DNA from: Actinomycetota bacterium
Lineage (GTDB): Bacteria > Actinomycetota > Geothermincolia > Geothermincolales > RBG-13-55-18
Length of the DNA stretch: 53,522 nt
Direction of reading: 5' to 3'
NCBI GenBank assembly: GCA_028697145.1
Contig: JAQVFR010000022.1
Location: 1 to 53,522, forward strand
Below the pieces are notes generated by a model. It was not told where the DNA came from. It did not search any database and saw only the letters and a program-made list of their open reading frames with translations. Shown piece after piece: positions 33,600 to 42,879 of this stretch (positions are counted from its first letter, which is position 1; every line of letters starts with the position of its first letter). Position numbers and translations under genes: made by a program.

Positions 33600-34157
33600 C
33601 TACTCCTCCGGCTCCGCCGCGTCGGGCGAGAACAGCTCCGACTGTCCCTCGGGCGGCGGAGGAGGCGGCTTGCGCGCGGTCTTGCCCTGCGCGGGCGCGC
33701 CCTCGCTCAGGGCGCGGTTGGCGAGCCCGTCGGCCTCCGCGTTCTCCTCGCGGGGGACGTGGGCGATTTCCCAGTCCCGGTAGCGCCGCAGCATGGACAT
33801 GACCTGGGCGTTCAGGCTGTGCAGGGTCTTCTCCTTCACCCGGTACTCGCCCTTGACCTGTTTCGCCATGAGCTCGCTGTCGGTGTAGAGACGAAGGCGG
33901 TCCACCTCGAAGACGGAGAGCAGCCGCAGGGCATGCACCAGGGCCGTGTATTCCGCGTAGTTGTTGGTGGTCTGGCCGATGGCCTCGCCGAAGGCGGCCA
34001 CGCGCTTGCCCTCCCGGGTGAGGACCACCACCCCTATGGCGGCCGGCCCGGGATTTCCGCGCGCGGCCCCATCGACGTAAACGTAAAGCTCCTCGAAGCG
34101 CTTCGCGCCCTGGAAGGCCGGTTCCAACACGCTCTTCCTGTTCTTTCTCTTATCCAA
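33600..34157 (-). CDS. RNase HI-like ribonuclease
   Basis: A 185-residue RNase H fold enzyme that cleaves RNA in RNA-DNA hybrids. YVDGAARGNPGP gives the first catalytic Asp, NNYAEYTAL the Glu, LYTDSELM the second Asp, and ENAEADGLANRA the last Asp. It lacks an N-terminal hybrid-binding domain and ends with a low-complexity tail rich in Pro and Glu. TTG at 34157 is the likely start, nine bases after GAGG. It follows the zinc-ribbon coiled-coil gene, a common order in actinobacteria. Confidence 0.8.
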   Translation of the reverse strand: MDKRKNRKSVLEPAFQGAKRFEELYVYVDGAARGNPGPAAIGVVVLTREGKRVAAFGEAIGQTTNNYAEYTALVHALRLLSVFEVDRLRLYTDSELMAKQVKGEYRVKEKTLHSLNAQVMSMLRRYRDWEIAHVPREENAEADGLANRALSEGAPAQGKTARKPPPPPPEGQSELFSPDAAEPEE

Positions 34158-34200
34158 GCCACACCGCCTCGTGCCCGTATCGATTCCCCGGCCGTGCCGC

Positions 34201-34908
34201 TTACTTCACCAGGATGCGCCCGCAGTTGGTGCAGGTGAAGACGCTCTCTGACTTGAGGAAACGGTCGTACTCTATGCCGGGTAGCTCCACGCGGCACCCC
34301 TGGCACACGCCGTCCACCACCTTCACCACCGCCAGGTGGTGCCTGCTCTCCAGCAGCTCGTCGTAGAGCTCCAGCACCTCCTCGCTCACCTGGGAACAGG
34401 CGGCGCCGCGCTCCTTCTCCAGCTCCGCCAGCTCAGCTCCGATCTCCGCCACCTCGCGGTCCAGCGCGGCCCGCTTCTCGCCCGCCTCCGCCCGCAGCGC
34501 CTCCAGGTCCGCCCGTAGCCCGTCGAGCGCGCCTTTCAGCTCATCCAGGCGCTCCATCTCCTCGAGCTCTTCCGTCTCCAGCTCGTCCTTCTTGCGCTTG
34601 AGCGAGCGCACCTCGGCCTCCAGCCCCCGCAGCTCCTTGGGATTGGTCACCTTGCCGTCGTAGAGCTTGCCCTCCTCGCGGGCGAGCTTCTCGTCCACGC
34701 CCTGCACCTTGTCCTCTATGGCGCGCTGCTTCTTGCGCGATTCCTCGAGGGAGGCCTCTGCCTCCTCTATCTCGGCCTGCAGGGCCACGCTTCTCTGCTC
34801 GAGCTCCTCCAGCTCGCCCTTGAGGGCGTGGTGTTCCTCCTGGTTGCGCAGCTCCATGACGCGCGTGTCCAGCTCCTGGACGCGGAACAAGGCCTCCAGC
34901 TCGTTCAA
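34201..34908 (-). CDS. coiled-coil protein with C4-type zinc ribbon (DUF164 family)
   Basis: A 235-residue protein with a long charged coiled coil from about residue 10 to 170, followed by a C4 zinc ribbon made by GVCQGCRVEL and FTCTNCGRILVK. This is the CT398/DUF164 family, conserved in bacteria next to Nif3 and RNase H genes and suspected of nucleic-acid or flagellar/secretion chaperone roles. TTG at 34908 follows GGAGG by six bases and overlaps the Nif3 stop as TTGA. A longer ATG start at 34935 would have no comparable ribosome site. Confidence 0.75.
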   Translation of the reverse strand: MNELEALFRVQELDTRVMELRNQEEHHALKGELEELEQRSVALQAEIEEAEASLEESRKKQRAIEDKVQGVDEKLAREEGKLYDGKVTNPKELRGLEAEVRSLKRKKDELETEELEEMERLDELKGALDGLRADLEALRAEAGEKRAALDREVAEIGAELAELEKERGAACSQVSEEVLELYDELLESRHHLAVVKVVDGVCQGCRVELPGIEYDRFLKSESVFTCTNCGRILVK

Positions 34909-36029
34909 CCGCCACCTCCATCTATCCAGGGACATGTGTCAGTCTCAGAGACGTGTATCGCCAACGCAAGCCCCGACTTCCGGGCTTTTCCCTCCAGCAG
35001 CGAGGCCAGGTGGGAAAGCACCGGCCTTTCCGTATGATAATGACCGGCGTCGATGATGGCCAGCCCCACCGCCAGCGCGTCCAGGGCTTGGTGATGACCG
35101 ACGTCGCCGGTTATCAGCACCTGGGCTCCCGCGGCCAGTGCGGCTCCCGCCATGTCTCCCCCGCTCCCCCCGCATACGGCGACCCGGCGCACGGCGGCGG
35201 TGGGGTCTCCGCACAGCCGCGCGGCGGGATTTCCCAGGAGCCCGCGGCACCTGCGCGCCAGCTCTCCCAGGCTGACCGGCGCGGGAAGGTCCCCCACCCT
35301 GCCCAGACCGGCGCCCTGCGGCACGTGTACGCGGTGGAGGTCGTACGCCGGCTCCTCGTAGGGATGGCTCGCGAGCAGTGCCTCCACCGCCTCGCGCATG
35401 CTTTCCGCGGGGAGCACCACCTCCAGCCGCGCCTCCCGCACCTCGCTCGGCCCGGAGGGATCGCCGTAGGCGGGGCGCGTCCCGGGCCCCGGGGTAAAGG
35501 TCCCCGTGCCCTCCACGCGGAAGGAGCACCCGCTATAGTCGCCGATGACGCCGGCGCCGGCTCCGAAGAGGGCGGCGCTGACCGCGACCACGTGCTCGGG
35601 CGGAACGAAGGTGACCAGCTTGTACTCCTCCCGCGGGTGTGCCTCCAGCAAGGGGCGCTGGTCCTCCAGCTCGAAGAGGGCTCCCAGCGCGTCGTTGACC
35701 CCGCGGGGCGAGGCGTCCAGGCTGGTGTGCGCGGCGTATATGGCCATGCCCGCCGCGAGGGCGTCGCGCAGGAGGGCGGCCCGAGGCTCGTCCGTCACCA
35801 GGCTGCGCAGGGGGCGGAAGATGGGGGGGTGGTGGCACGCGAGCAGCCCAGCCCCGCGCTCCCGCGCCTCCCCCAACACCTCGGGGGTGACGTCCAGGGA
35901 TATGAGGACGGCCTCGACCTGCGCCCGCCGCGAGCCCACCTGCAGACCGGCGTTGTCCCAGTCCTCGGCGAGGCGCGGCGGCGCCAGCTCCTCCAGCAGG
36001 GTGACGACATCCCCGACTTCGCATGCCAT
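34905..36029 (-). CDS. Nif3-like dinuclear metal center protein
   Basis: A 374-residue Nif3/YqfO family protein, a hexameric toroid with a dinuclear metal site of unsettled role. LAEDWDNAGLQVG, GLLACHHPPIFRPL, YAAHTSLDA and the C-terminal TGDVGHHQALDALAVGLAIIDAGHYHTE hold the metal-binding His/Asp/Glu residues. The inserted PII-like middle domain (about 140-230, YKLVTFVPPEHV, GNYSGCSF-like) makes this the long form. AAAGGGGAG before the ATG marks the start. It opens the six-gene minus-strand string. Confidence 0.85.
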   Translation of the reverse strand: MACEVGDVVTLLEELAPPRLAEDWDNAGLQVGSRRAQVEAVLISLDVTPEVLGEARERGAGLLACHHPPIFRPLRSLVTDEPRAALLRDALAAGMAIYAAHTSLDASPRGVNDALGALFELEDQRPLLEAHPREEYKLVTFVPPEHVVAVSAALFGAGAGVIGDYSGCSFRVEGTGTFTPGPGTRPAYGDPSGPSEVREARLEVVLPAESMREAVEALLASHPYEEPAYDLHRVHVPQGAGLGRVGDLPAPVSLGELARRCRGLLGNPAARLCGDPTAAVRRVAVCGGSGGDMAGAALAAGAQVLITGDVGHHQALDALAVGLAIIDAGHYHTERPVLSHLASLLEGKARKSGLALAIHVSETDTCPWIDGGGG

Positions 36030-36199
36030 GAGCTTCTCCCCTTTCGCGGAAAATTCATCACCATTATACGGGCATGCGGCGGCAGCGAGATAGTGCGGGC
36101 GGACGCCGGGGAGCGCCGCGCACTGTATGCCGCCGCCACAGGCGGGGTGCTATACTCATGCATTGACCGGTAGATATGCGGAAGAGACGGTGATCGGGA

Positions 36200-37453
36200 A
36201 TGGCGAGGACGACCTACGTGGTGAGCGACCTGCACCTGGGTGCGGGCGATTACCTGGACGATTTCGACCGCGACGACAGTTTCATAGAGCTGGTGAGGAC
36301 CATCGACGGGCGCCGCGGAGCCGAGCTGGTCATCAACGGCGACTTCATCGATTTCGTGGCCGTAAACCTGGAAAAACCGTCCGCCCGGCCCTTCTCCCGC
36401 CTGGGGAGCACCGAGGACGAGTCCCTGGCCAAGCTGGAGAGGGTGATCCATGCCCACGGCGACCTCTTCATCTCCCTGCGCGTCTTCATGGAGAGGGGGC
36501 ACCGCGTGGTGCTGGTGCCCGGCAACCACGACGTCGACCTCTTCTGGCCGCGGGTGCGCGACCGTCTTCTGCATGAACTCGGGGATCCGGACTCGGACCA
36601 CTTCCACTTCGAGTCCAGCGGCGTCTACCGTAACGGGTCCGTTTACGTCGAGCATGGCAACCAGCACTACGCCGACAGCGTTTTCGAGGACTTCACCCAC
36701 CCCTTCCTGCGCGATCCCAAGACGGGCGAGGAGCGGCTGGAGAGGAGCTGGGGCAACTGTTTTCTGGAATACTTCTCCAATGGGATGATGAGCGAGCGCA
36801 ACCCCTTCATCAACAACGTGCGCCCCATACCCAACATGGTCTTCCTGGGCATACAGGACGAGAGCTGGTGGTTCAAGGCCGCATACGCGTACAAGCTGCT
36901 GCGCTTCATGTCCAGGGTAGGCTTCCCTCCCTTCAAGGAGAGCCGTGAGCTGCTGCGGCGCAAGCAGGAAGGCCGCCTCGACACCCGCGGCTATTCGCGC
37001 AGGCGCTTCATGGACATCCTGTCCAGGCGCGGCAAGGTGGAGATCGAGGGCCTGGAGGAGGCGGAAGGGCTCCCGGTGTCCTTTCCCGAGGAGGAAGAGG
37101 ACGGGGCGGCGGGCCAGGAAGGGCTGTTGCTGGACTCGCTGGCCACGCGGGAGGACGCCCTCTCGGTGGCGGCGCGGGAGATCCTGCTCGGCGATGAGGG
37201 CATCGACGTGGTGGTCTTCGGCCACGACCACCGCTATTATTCCAACGAACTGCAGCCCACGCTGGGCGGGGAGAAGGGCAAGTACTACGTGAACACCGGG
37301 ACCTGGATACCCATGCTCTTCCTCACCCGTACCAAACGCAAGCTGCGCTGGCGCGACCTGGAGGACGAGAGCCTCTACCAGCGGCTGCTCACCTATGCGG
37401 TGGTGAAGAAAGGCCTGGGGGGCGCCTCGGCATCGCTGCGCCGCGTCGCCTAG
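36200..37453 (+). CDS. metallophosphoesterase (calcineurin-like, LpxH-type)
   Basis: A 417-residue dinuclear metallophosphoesterase. VSDLHLGAGD, LVINGDFIDF, LVPGNHDVD and a late FGHDHRYY provide the usual five metal-binding blocks. VEHGNQHY lies where LpxH-type UDP-diacylglucosamine hydrolases and related enzymes have a conserved GHH-like segment. An insertion rich in charged residues (about 225-310) makes it longer than LpxH. No lipid A genes are visible and the substrate is unknown. It is divergent from the Nif3 gene and ends five bases before a convergent methyltransferase gene. Confidence 0.8.
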   Translation: MARTTYVVSDLHLGAGDYLDDFDRDDSFIELVRTIDGRRGAELVINGDFIDFVAVNLEKPSARPFSRLGSTEDESLAKLERVIHAHGDLFISLRVFMERGHRVVLVPGNHDVDLFWPRVRDRLLHELGDPDSDHFHFESSGVYRNGSVYVEHGNQHYADSVFEDFTHPFLRDPKTGEERLERSWGNCFLEYFSNGMMSERNPFINNVRPIPNMVFLGIQDESWWFKAAYAYKLLRFMSRVGFPPFKESRELLRRKQEGRLDTRGYSRRRFMDILSRRGKVEIEGLEEAEGLPVSFPEEEEDGAAGQEGLLLDSLATREDALSVAAREILLGDEGIDVVVFGHDHRYYSNELQPTLGGEKGKYYVNTGTWIPMLFLTRTKRKLRWRDLEDESLYQRLLTYAVVKKGLGGASASLRRVA

Positions 37454-37457
37454 GGCG

Positions 37458-38246
37458 TCAGGACTTGGAGCAGATGAGCTGGACGAACTTGCCGATGCCC
37501 TTGAGGTGCGGCTCCTGTCCGGCCCGCTCCTCCAGGGACAGCATCCCCTTGAAGCACTCCCCCTCATCGAAGAGGGAGCAGTCTATGAACTCGGAGAATA
37601 CCAGCAGCCCGTACTGCCCCTCGATGTCATAACCCAGCGGCTCCAGCAGGGACCTTATCTCGGCGTCGGAATAGAGACGGCCGCGCCCGTGGTGCAGTTC
37701 GGTCGCGAACTCGTCCACCTCGAAGGTCTGCATTGCAGCGGCGACGTCCTCTTCGACTATGATCTTGTGCGCGATAAGCCCGTAGCGGTTGCGGAAAAGC
37801 AGGGACAGCTTGCCCCGGGGCTTGAGCACGCGGGTGATGACGTTGAAGGCGCGCAGCGGGTCATCCACGTACTCGATGGTCTCGTGGCAGATGATGAGGT
37901 CGAACTCATCGTTCATGCATTCCTCGAGATTCTCGATGCGCTCGTTGAGGAACCTCATCAGCCCGGTTCGGTCAGGCAACTGCTCGCGTGCGCGCTCCTC
38001 CGCCGTCTGCAGCAGGCAGGCCTGGGGTTCGAGCATGGTGACCTTGTGCCCCAGGGCGGCGAAGCGCAGGGCCACCTCGCCCAGGCCGCTCCCGACGTCC
38101 AGCACGTTCAGCTCCCCGACGCGCTTGATGTCCGATTCGAGGTGAGGGTGGAGGAAACGGAAAGCCAGCTCCGCCTCGAGGCGGGTGGCGGGCGCCTCCG
38201 CCATCTCCATGAGCAGTTCGGCCTTTTCCTCCGGTGTCTTCTCCAT
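37458..38246 (-). CDS. class I SAM-dependent methyltransferase (CmoM/UbiG-like)
   Basis: A 262-residue methyltransferase. NVLDVGSGLGEVALRFAALGHKVTMLEPQ is motif I and the acidic strand, and DLIICHETIEYVDDPLRAF with PRGKLSLLFRNRYGLI follows CmoM, the tRNA 5-carboxymethoxyuridine methyltransferase, and UbiG-like enzymes. GGAGG seven bases before the ATG marks the start. The tail RAGQEPHLKGIGKFVQLICSK is also CmoM-like. tRNA as target is a guess from this resemblance. Confidence 0.7.
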   Translation of the reverse strand: MEKTPEEKAELLMEMAEAPATRLEAELAFRFLHPHLESDIKRVGELNVLDVGSGLGEVALRFAALGHKVTMLEPQACLLQTAEERAREQLPDRTGLMRFLNERIENLEECMNDEFDLIICHETIEYVDDPLRAFNVITRVLKPRGKLSLLFRNRYGLIAHKIIVEEDVAAAMQTFEVDEFATELHHGRGRLYSDAEIRSLLEPLGYDIEGQYGLLVFSEFIDCSLFDEGECFKGMLSLEERAGQEPHLKGIGKFVQLICSKS

Positions 38247-38382
38247 GTACAGGCCTCCGTTTTTTCGTTTATTTTGCCCGCTTAATCATCATAGGACCGC
38301 CCCGCGCAGGCGGTCAACACGCGGATGGGGCCGGCCGCGCGCCCCGCCCACGGAGGCACCGCTCCCGCCGCAGCGGGCGCGG

Positions 38383-39474
38383 TCAGGCTATGCGCGGAGG
38401 GGGGACGAAGACCTCCCGGATCCCCGTCCGCTCCAGCGCCACGGCCTCGCTCGCGCAGTGATAGGCGCAGACGCCGCACCCGATGCATTTGCCATCGTCG
38501 ATGCGCACGGTATCCTCTACCAGCTCAACGGCCTCCATCGGGCACATATCCACGCATACCCCGCAGGCGTTGCACAGCTCCGCGTCGACCGCGGCACGGT
38601 GAGAGGTATAGGTCTGCATGGGGGCCGCTCCGCGGTAGTAGAGCTCGAAGGTGCCGCAGCAGCATTTGCAGCAGTTGCAGATGGCGAACTCGTCCCTCTC
38701 CAGGTTGTTCTTCTCGTGGAAGAACTTGTGCACCAGGCCCGCTTCCTCGCATTCTGCGAGGATCCTCTTGGTCTCCTCGGCGGTGATCTCCTTCCCGAAC
38801 CCGTAATCGATCATGAACTTTGCCGAGCGCCCGAAGGTCAGGCAGTTGACCTTCTCTTCCGTCGCCTCGCAGGCCTTGCCGAGGAGGTTCTTGTGGTGGC
38901 GGCAATAGCAGTGGCTGACGGCGAAGGTGTCGAATTTATCGACGATCCTGCCGGCGTCCTCGTAGGGCATGACGCCGTCCAGCTTCATATCGACCTCACA
39001 CTCCACCGGCACTACCCGCGTTATGGGGGGTATGGTCTTGAAGGCCTCCATGACGTTGTCGTAGTTGGCCTGTATCAGCTGCGTAAGCTCCTCGAACAGC
39101 TCCTCGAACAGGACCGCGAGCTTCTTCTCCTTCTCGCCCGTCTCCCCCCTCACCATGGTCATCTCGAAAAGTCCGGGGAAGGGCGGCATGAGGGTGTAGA
39201 TCTCCACCCCCGTGCTCCTGCTGGTGGTGACCATGACGGCCCCCTTGTGCAGCAGCCCGTCCAGCATGGAGCGCAGCGAGGCGTCGTCCATGCCGCTGCT
39301 CGCCTTTATCTCCTCCATGTTCAGCGATGGCTTGGTGAATATCCTGATGAAGTCGGCTTCATCCTCGTCCATGATGGTCCGCAGCAGCTCGAGCAGCGTT
39401 TCGGTAACGGGCATGGGCACCGGCCCGGCCGCGACCATGGTGTTGGCCGCCTTCGTCCAGATCTTCTCCGACAT
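38383..39474 (-). CDS. HTH and 4Fe-4S ferredoxin-domain protein
   Basis: A 363-residue cytosolic protein of a type common in sulfate reducers and other anaerobes, without assigned role. The N-terminal 110 residues resemble a winged helix (MEEIKASSGMDDASLRSMLDGLLHKG). A central region has HCYCRHHKNLLGKAC and ICNCCKCCCG, dense cysteine motifs that could hold an extra cluster. The C-terminus has two 4Fe-4S motifs, CNACGVCVDMCP and CIGCGVCAYHC. GGGAGG five bases before the ATG marks the start. It may be a redox sensor or an electron carrier; it stands alone. Confidence 0.7.
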   Translation of the reverse strand: MSEKIWTKAANTMVAAGPVPMPVTETLLELLRTIMDEDEADFIRIFTKPSLNMEEIKASSGMDDASLRSMLDGLLHKGAVMVTTSRSTGVEIYTLMPPFPGLFEMTMVRGETGEKEKKLAVLFEELFEELTQLIQANYDNVMEAFKTIPPITRVVPVECEVDMKLDGVMPYEDAGRIVDKFDTFAVSHCYCRHHKNLLGKACEATEEKVNCLTFGRSAKFMIDYGFGKEITAEETKRILAECEEAGLVHKFFHEKNNLERDEFAICNCCKCCCGTFELYYRGAAPMQTYTSHRAAVDAELCNACGVCVDMCPMEAVELVEDTVRIDDGKCIGCGVCAYHCASEAVALERTGIREVFVPPPRIA

Positions 39475-39904
39475 GTGTACCTCCCTCGTGGCATCCTGCG
39501 ATGGAGTCTATTATAGGGGTTTTCCAGACACGCGAGGCAAGAATGCATCTCCCCCGCCGGCGTGCGCGGTTCCCCCGAACCCCCGTTCGGAGGGCTCCCG
39601 CGGCGCCGCCTCCGGATCATAAGGATTATAATCAAATCGCCGGGGAGACCGCAGTCCGACCCCGAGCTCATCCGGATGAAGGTCATCCCCGACGACTACG
39701 ACATGGAATAGCGCGGGAGCGAGAAGCTGCCGCGACGAGAGAAGGCTGGGATTACCAGCCATGGCGGAGAGGAACGCGTATGGCCCGCGCTGAAAACCCC
39801 GGGGCGTTGAGGCTGCGGCGGGCATGAAGCCGAGACCTTGGCCCTGCCTCCTTACGCATGACCTGCCTATGCCGCCGATGGCGTTGATCCTGGGGAGAAG
39901 ATCT
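39475..39904. other. intergenic, nothing recognised
   Basis: About 430 bases between the HTH/ferredoxin gene and the flavodoxin gene. An open frame crosses it on the minus strand but has a proline/arginine-rich product without family motifs. A short AT-richer patch near 39618-39640 lacks a clear promoter. Possibly a decayed gene; no support. Confidence 0.4.
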
Positions 39905-40345
39905 CTACGCGGCGCTGATCTCCTTCGCCCATGCGGCGGCGCGCTCCAGTTCACCCTCCTTGAGGGGCCCCTTTCTCCCCTTGACCAGGAAACCCCCGGG
40001 AGGCAGGACAGGTTCGCCGCCCTTGGCCTTGAGATCGGCCGCTATCTTATCCGCGGCGTAGCCGAAGACCTTCACCAGTCTCGTTGACAGCCTTGTATCG
40101 AATGCGGCGACGTCAATCCCCTTCAGCGAATCCCCGGCGAGGCCGTTCATGAAGTCCTGGATGGCTGGCGTGGGCTTGCCCCCATAGGTCGGTGAGCCCA
40201 CGAGGAGGACATCGGCTGGTATCGTTTTCCCGGCCGATTCCTTGACGTTGATCACCTCTACCTCACCGCCGACGGCGTCTCCGATGGCTTTTGCGATCCG
40301 CTCCGTATTCCCATACGCGGAGTCGAAAACGATCTGGACCTTCAT
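39905..40345 (-). CDS. flavodoxin
   Basis: A 146-residue flavodoxin that carries electrons on FMN. DSAYGNTERIAKAI is the phosphate-binding loop, and VGSPTYGGKPTPAIQDF the isoalloxazine-contacting loop. GAGGAG upstream of the ATG at 40345 fixes the start; a longer in-frame reading lacks a ribosome site. Length is that of a short-chain flavodoxin. It could serve any of the low-potential oxidoreductases in the window. Confidence 0.85.
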   Translation of the reverse strand: MKVQIVFDSAYGNTERIAKAIGDAVGGEVEVINVKESAGKTIPADVLLVGSPTYGGKPTPAIQDFMNGLAGDSLKGIDVAAFDTRLSTRLVKVFGYAADKIAADLKAKGGEPVLPPGGFLVKGRKGPLKEGELERAAAWAKEISAA

Positions 40346-40735
40346 GCCATCACTCCTCTCTTTTCCCGATGCCTCTGCCTGTTCATGTTCCCTTGCCTGT
40401 CCTTCTTTATATGTTATTCCCAACTACGGGCAACCCAAGCCTTGACTCCCCCTCGGAGACGAGCGCAAACAAGAAGAGCCTGTAAGGACAGCTCCCACGA
40501 AGCAGGATGCCAATAATGTGCACGTCTCCCGTCAAGGACTTTTCCGCAGGTGGATCACCCTTCTACCCTCTCAGGGAGCATTATGGATAATCATCTTAAA
40601 TGACACATATTTGTGGTATCGGAGCGCCATCAGCAATGCTGCCAAGATGCTGGAAACACAGAACCTGATCCACCGATTACGGCTAGCCGGTACTCGCGCA
40701 GACCTCATCAGCCTAGCCCGCTGAACTCGAAAAAC
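40346..40735. other. intergenic, lower-GC start of a decayed island
   Basis: About 390 bases. GC content falls compared with the flanks. A 68-codon plus-strand frame at 40518-40724 has no recognised motif and no good ribosome site. The stretch probably belongs with the pseudogenes that follow. Confidence 0.4.
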
Positions 40736-40924
40736 ATGGGTTTCGACCCGAGTGAATACGAGGAAATGGCGAGCCTGGCCCGCGAAGGCCTGGAGCTTCT
40801 GCATAACGCATCGCCCGAACGGAGGCAGGCACTCGAGCTTACCGTAGCGCTCAATGAATTTCTGGCTGAAAAGCTGCCGCAGCTATACGAGGAATGGAAC
40901 GAACATCATAAAAATCGCAAATAG
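40736..40924 (+). CDS. small hypothetical protein, 62 residues
   Basis: A 62-residue acidic helical protein (EEMASLAREGLELLHNASPERRQ, rephrased: a Glu/Leu-rich helix pair) just upstream of the broken ABC transporter. It has no clear ribosome site and no recognised domain. It may be the surviving C-terminus of an older gene or a small regulator that travelled with the transporter, such as part of a PadR/TetR-type unit; the sequence does not decide. Confidence 0.35.
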   Translation: MGFDPSEYEEMASLAREGLELLHNASPERRQALELTVALNEFLAEKLPQLYEEWNEHHKNRK

Positions 40925-40936
40925 AAGTGAGAGGAC

Positions 40937-42467
40937 ATGAAGCCGGCGATTACGGTCAGAGGACTCAAGAAATCATATAAAAAGAACGTGGTCTTAAAGG
41001 GGGTTGATCTTACCGTCGAGCCCGGCACGGTTTTTGCCCTGCTCGGCAGCAACGGTGCGGGAAAAACGACCACCATCAACATTATGGCGACACTCATCAA
41101 AGCGGATGAAGGTGCCGCTACGTAACCGGATATGATGTTGAAACGGAAGCCGGCGCCGTGCGGCGGTCAATCAGCCTTACAGGGCAGTTCGCGGCGGTCG
41201 ACGACGTGCTCTCGGCCCGCGAAAACCTGGAGCTGGTCGGCGATCTGCGGCACATCGAGAACCTGGCGCAAACGGTGGAAGGGCTACTGGAGCGGCTTGG
41301 TCTGACCGATGCCGCCGATCGACGAATGGCGACCTTTTCCGGCGGTATGCGCGGCCGGCTGGACATTGCCATGAGTCTCATCGGCGATCCGCCCGTCATC
41401 TTTTTCGACGAGCCGACGACAGGCCTTGACCCCGAAGCCCGTAACGATGTGTGGCAAACGATTCGCACGCTGGCAAACAGGGGCACGACGATCTTTCTGA
41501 CCACCCAATACCTCGAAGAACCGACGAGCTCGCTGACATGATCGCCCTGCTGCATGATGGCAGAATCGTTGCCAGCGGCACGGCCAGTGAGCTGAAAAGG
41601 CTGGTGCCGGGCGGTCTCGTCGAAGTGACGTTTCAAGATGAGCGGCAGCTGAAACGGGCGTTCAGCCTGCTGCAAGAGCGCTACAACGTAACCGAGGGCA
41701 ACAGAGATCTGACGCTCACTGTCGCGGCTGGCGCCAGCACGACACAACTTGCCGATCTCTTTATTCAACTCCGTGATGCCAGGATCGAACCGTCGGACTT
41801 CTCCCATAAAGTGCCGACACTCGACGACGTATTCTTCAAGCTCACCGGCGGAAAAAAATACGTCGATTACATCACGCCGGGTATCATCGTGTTGACGGTT
41901 ATCAGCGGCATCGCTTACGCCGCCTTTCGCCTGAACACCGATATACAAAAAGGTATCATCAACCGCTTTCGCACCATGCCGGTCGCGCCTTCTTCGATCC
42001 TGGGCGGGCAGGCGGCATCATCGACCTTGTCAAACTTGTTTTCGTCGCTATTGGTGCTGATCGTCGCGTTTATTATCGGATTTCGCAGCGATGCGGGGAC
42101 TGTGGAATGGCTGCTCTTTGCCGGTTTGCTGGCACTACTGACACTTGCCCTGACATGGCTGGCTATTTTCTTCGGATTGCTGGCCAGAAGCGCCGAGGGG
42201 GCGGGCTCATTCAGCTATGTCCTGATGCTATTCATCTTTATCAGCCCGTCGTTCGTACCGACCGACTCCATGACGCCGCTTCTGCGCGGCTTCGCCGAGC
42301 ACCAGCCGCTCACGCCGATTGTCGAGACCATGCGCTCTCTTCTTACAAACGGCACGCCCGGCGACAGGGCGCGGATAGCTCTGGCATGGATCACCGGAAT
42401 TCTAGTCGTCTTTTATCTCGCTTCGCTGTGGCTATATAGGACTGAGGCACGCCCGGCGACAAGTTGA
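40937..42467 (+). pseudogene. broken DrrA/DrrB-type ABC transporter (ATPase fused to truncated permease)
   Basis: A drug-exporter-type ABC ATPase (DrrA) followed in one frame by an ABC-2 permease (DrrB) that has lost its start. Walker A GSNGAGKTTT, the signature FSGGMRGRLDIAM and Walker B VIFFDEPTTGLDPEA are intact. One missing base near 41120 stops the first frame after DEGAAT; the next frame resumes at TGYDVETEAGAVRRSIS. A second missing base near 41520 stops it after TQYLEE; the frame continues as DELADMIALLHDG. Then the ATPase tail VFFKLTGGKK runs directly into YVDYITPGIIVL, the interior of the permease, so the ATPase stop and roughly the first 70-90 permease residues are deleted. About five membrane helices remain. 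GC is lower than the flanks, suggesting transfer. Confidence 0.8.
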
Positions 42468-42499
42468 TCTTGCGTTTACAGCCACCAGAAAACACCCTT

Positions 42500-42790
42500 T
42501 TCAATTAAAAAAGAAATCTCGATGAGGAAATAGAAAAATAAGGCAACGGGTTTGCGTTGTAGCCGGATATCCGAACGATCAGATTCCTGTAGTTCTCCGG
42601 GTGCACCATCGCGCCGCGCAATGTCTCTGAGCTGACTGCGTTCATCTGCATGGACATGCACGGGATCATAAGGTGCCATCATCCTCCATCCCCAGGACCA
42701 ACCCCCCATCGGCGTTAGCCATGGCCGAAAGGGTCTCGACTATATCGGAGATGATATCCTTTGCGTTTCTTCTCTTGGGCCTAGGTCCAG
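42500..42790 (-). pseudogene. fragment of an AlbA_2 (Schlafen-like) domain gene
   Basis: The minus strand encodes AKDIISDIVETLSAMANAD followed by GGLVLGMEDDGT, the well-conserved core of AlbA_2 putative DNA-binding proteins, and then hits a stop. In another frame a further stretch (VHADERSQLRDIARR) could be its continuation. There is no start, and the downstream ATPase and HTH parts are missing. It is a remnant in the same decayed island as the ABC pseudogene. The remaining parts of 42468-42879 show nothing else. Confidence 0.5.
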
Positions 42791-42879
42791 ACCCGGCCTC
42801 GCCTACAATCGCGGCGATGGTATAATTACGGCGTAAGCAGAGCAAAGATCGAAGAGCCGAGACGCGGAGGTGATCGTCG

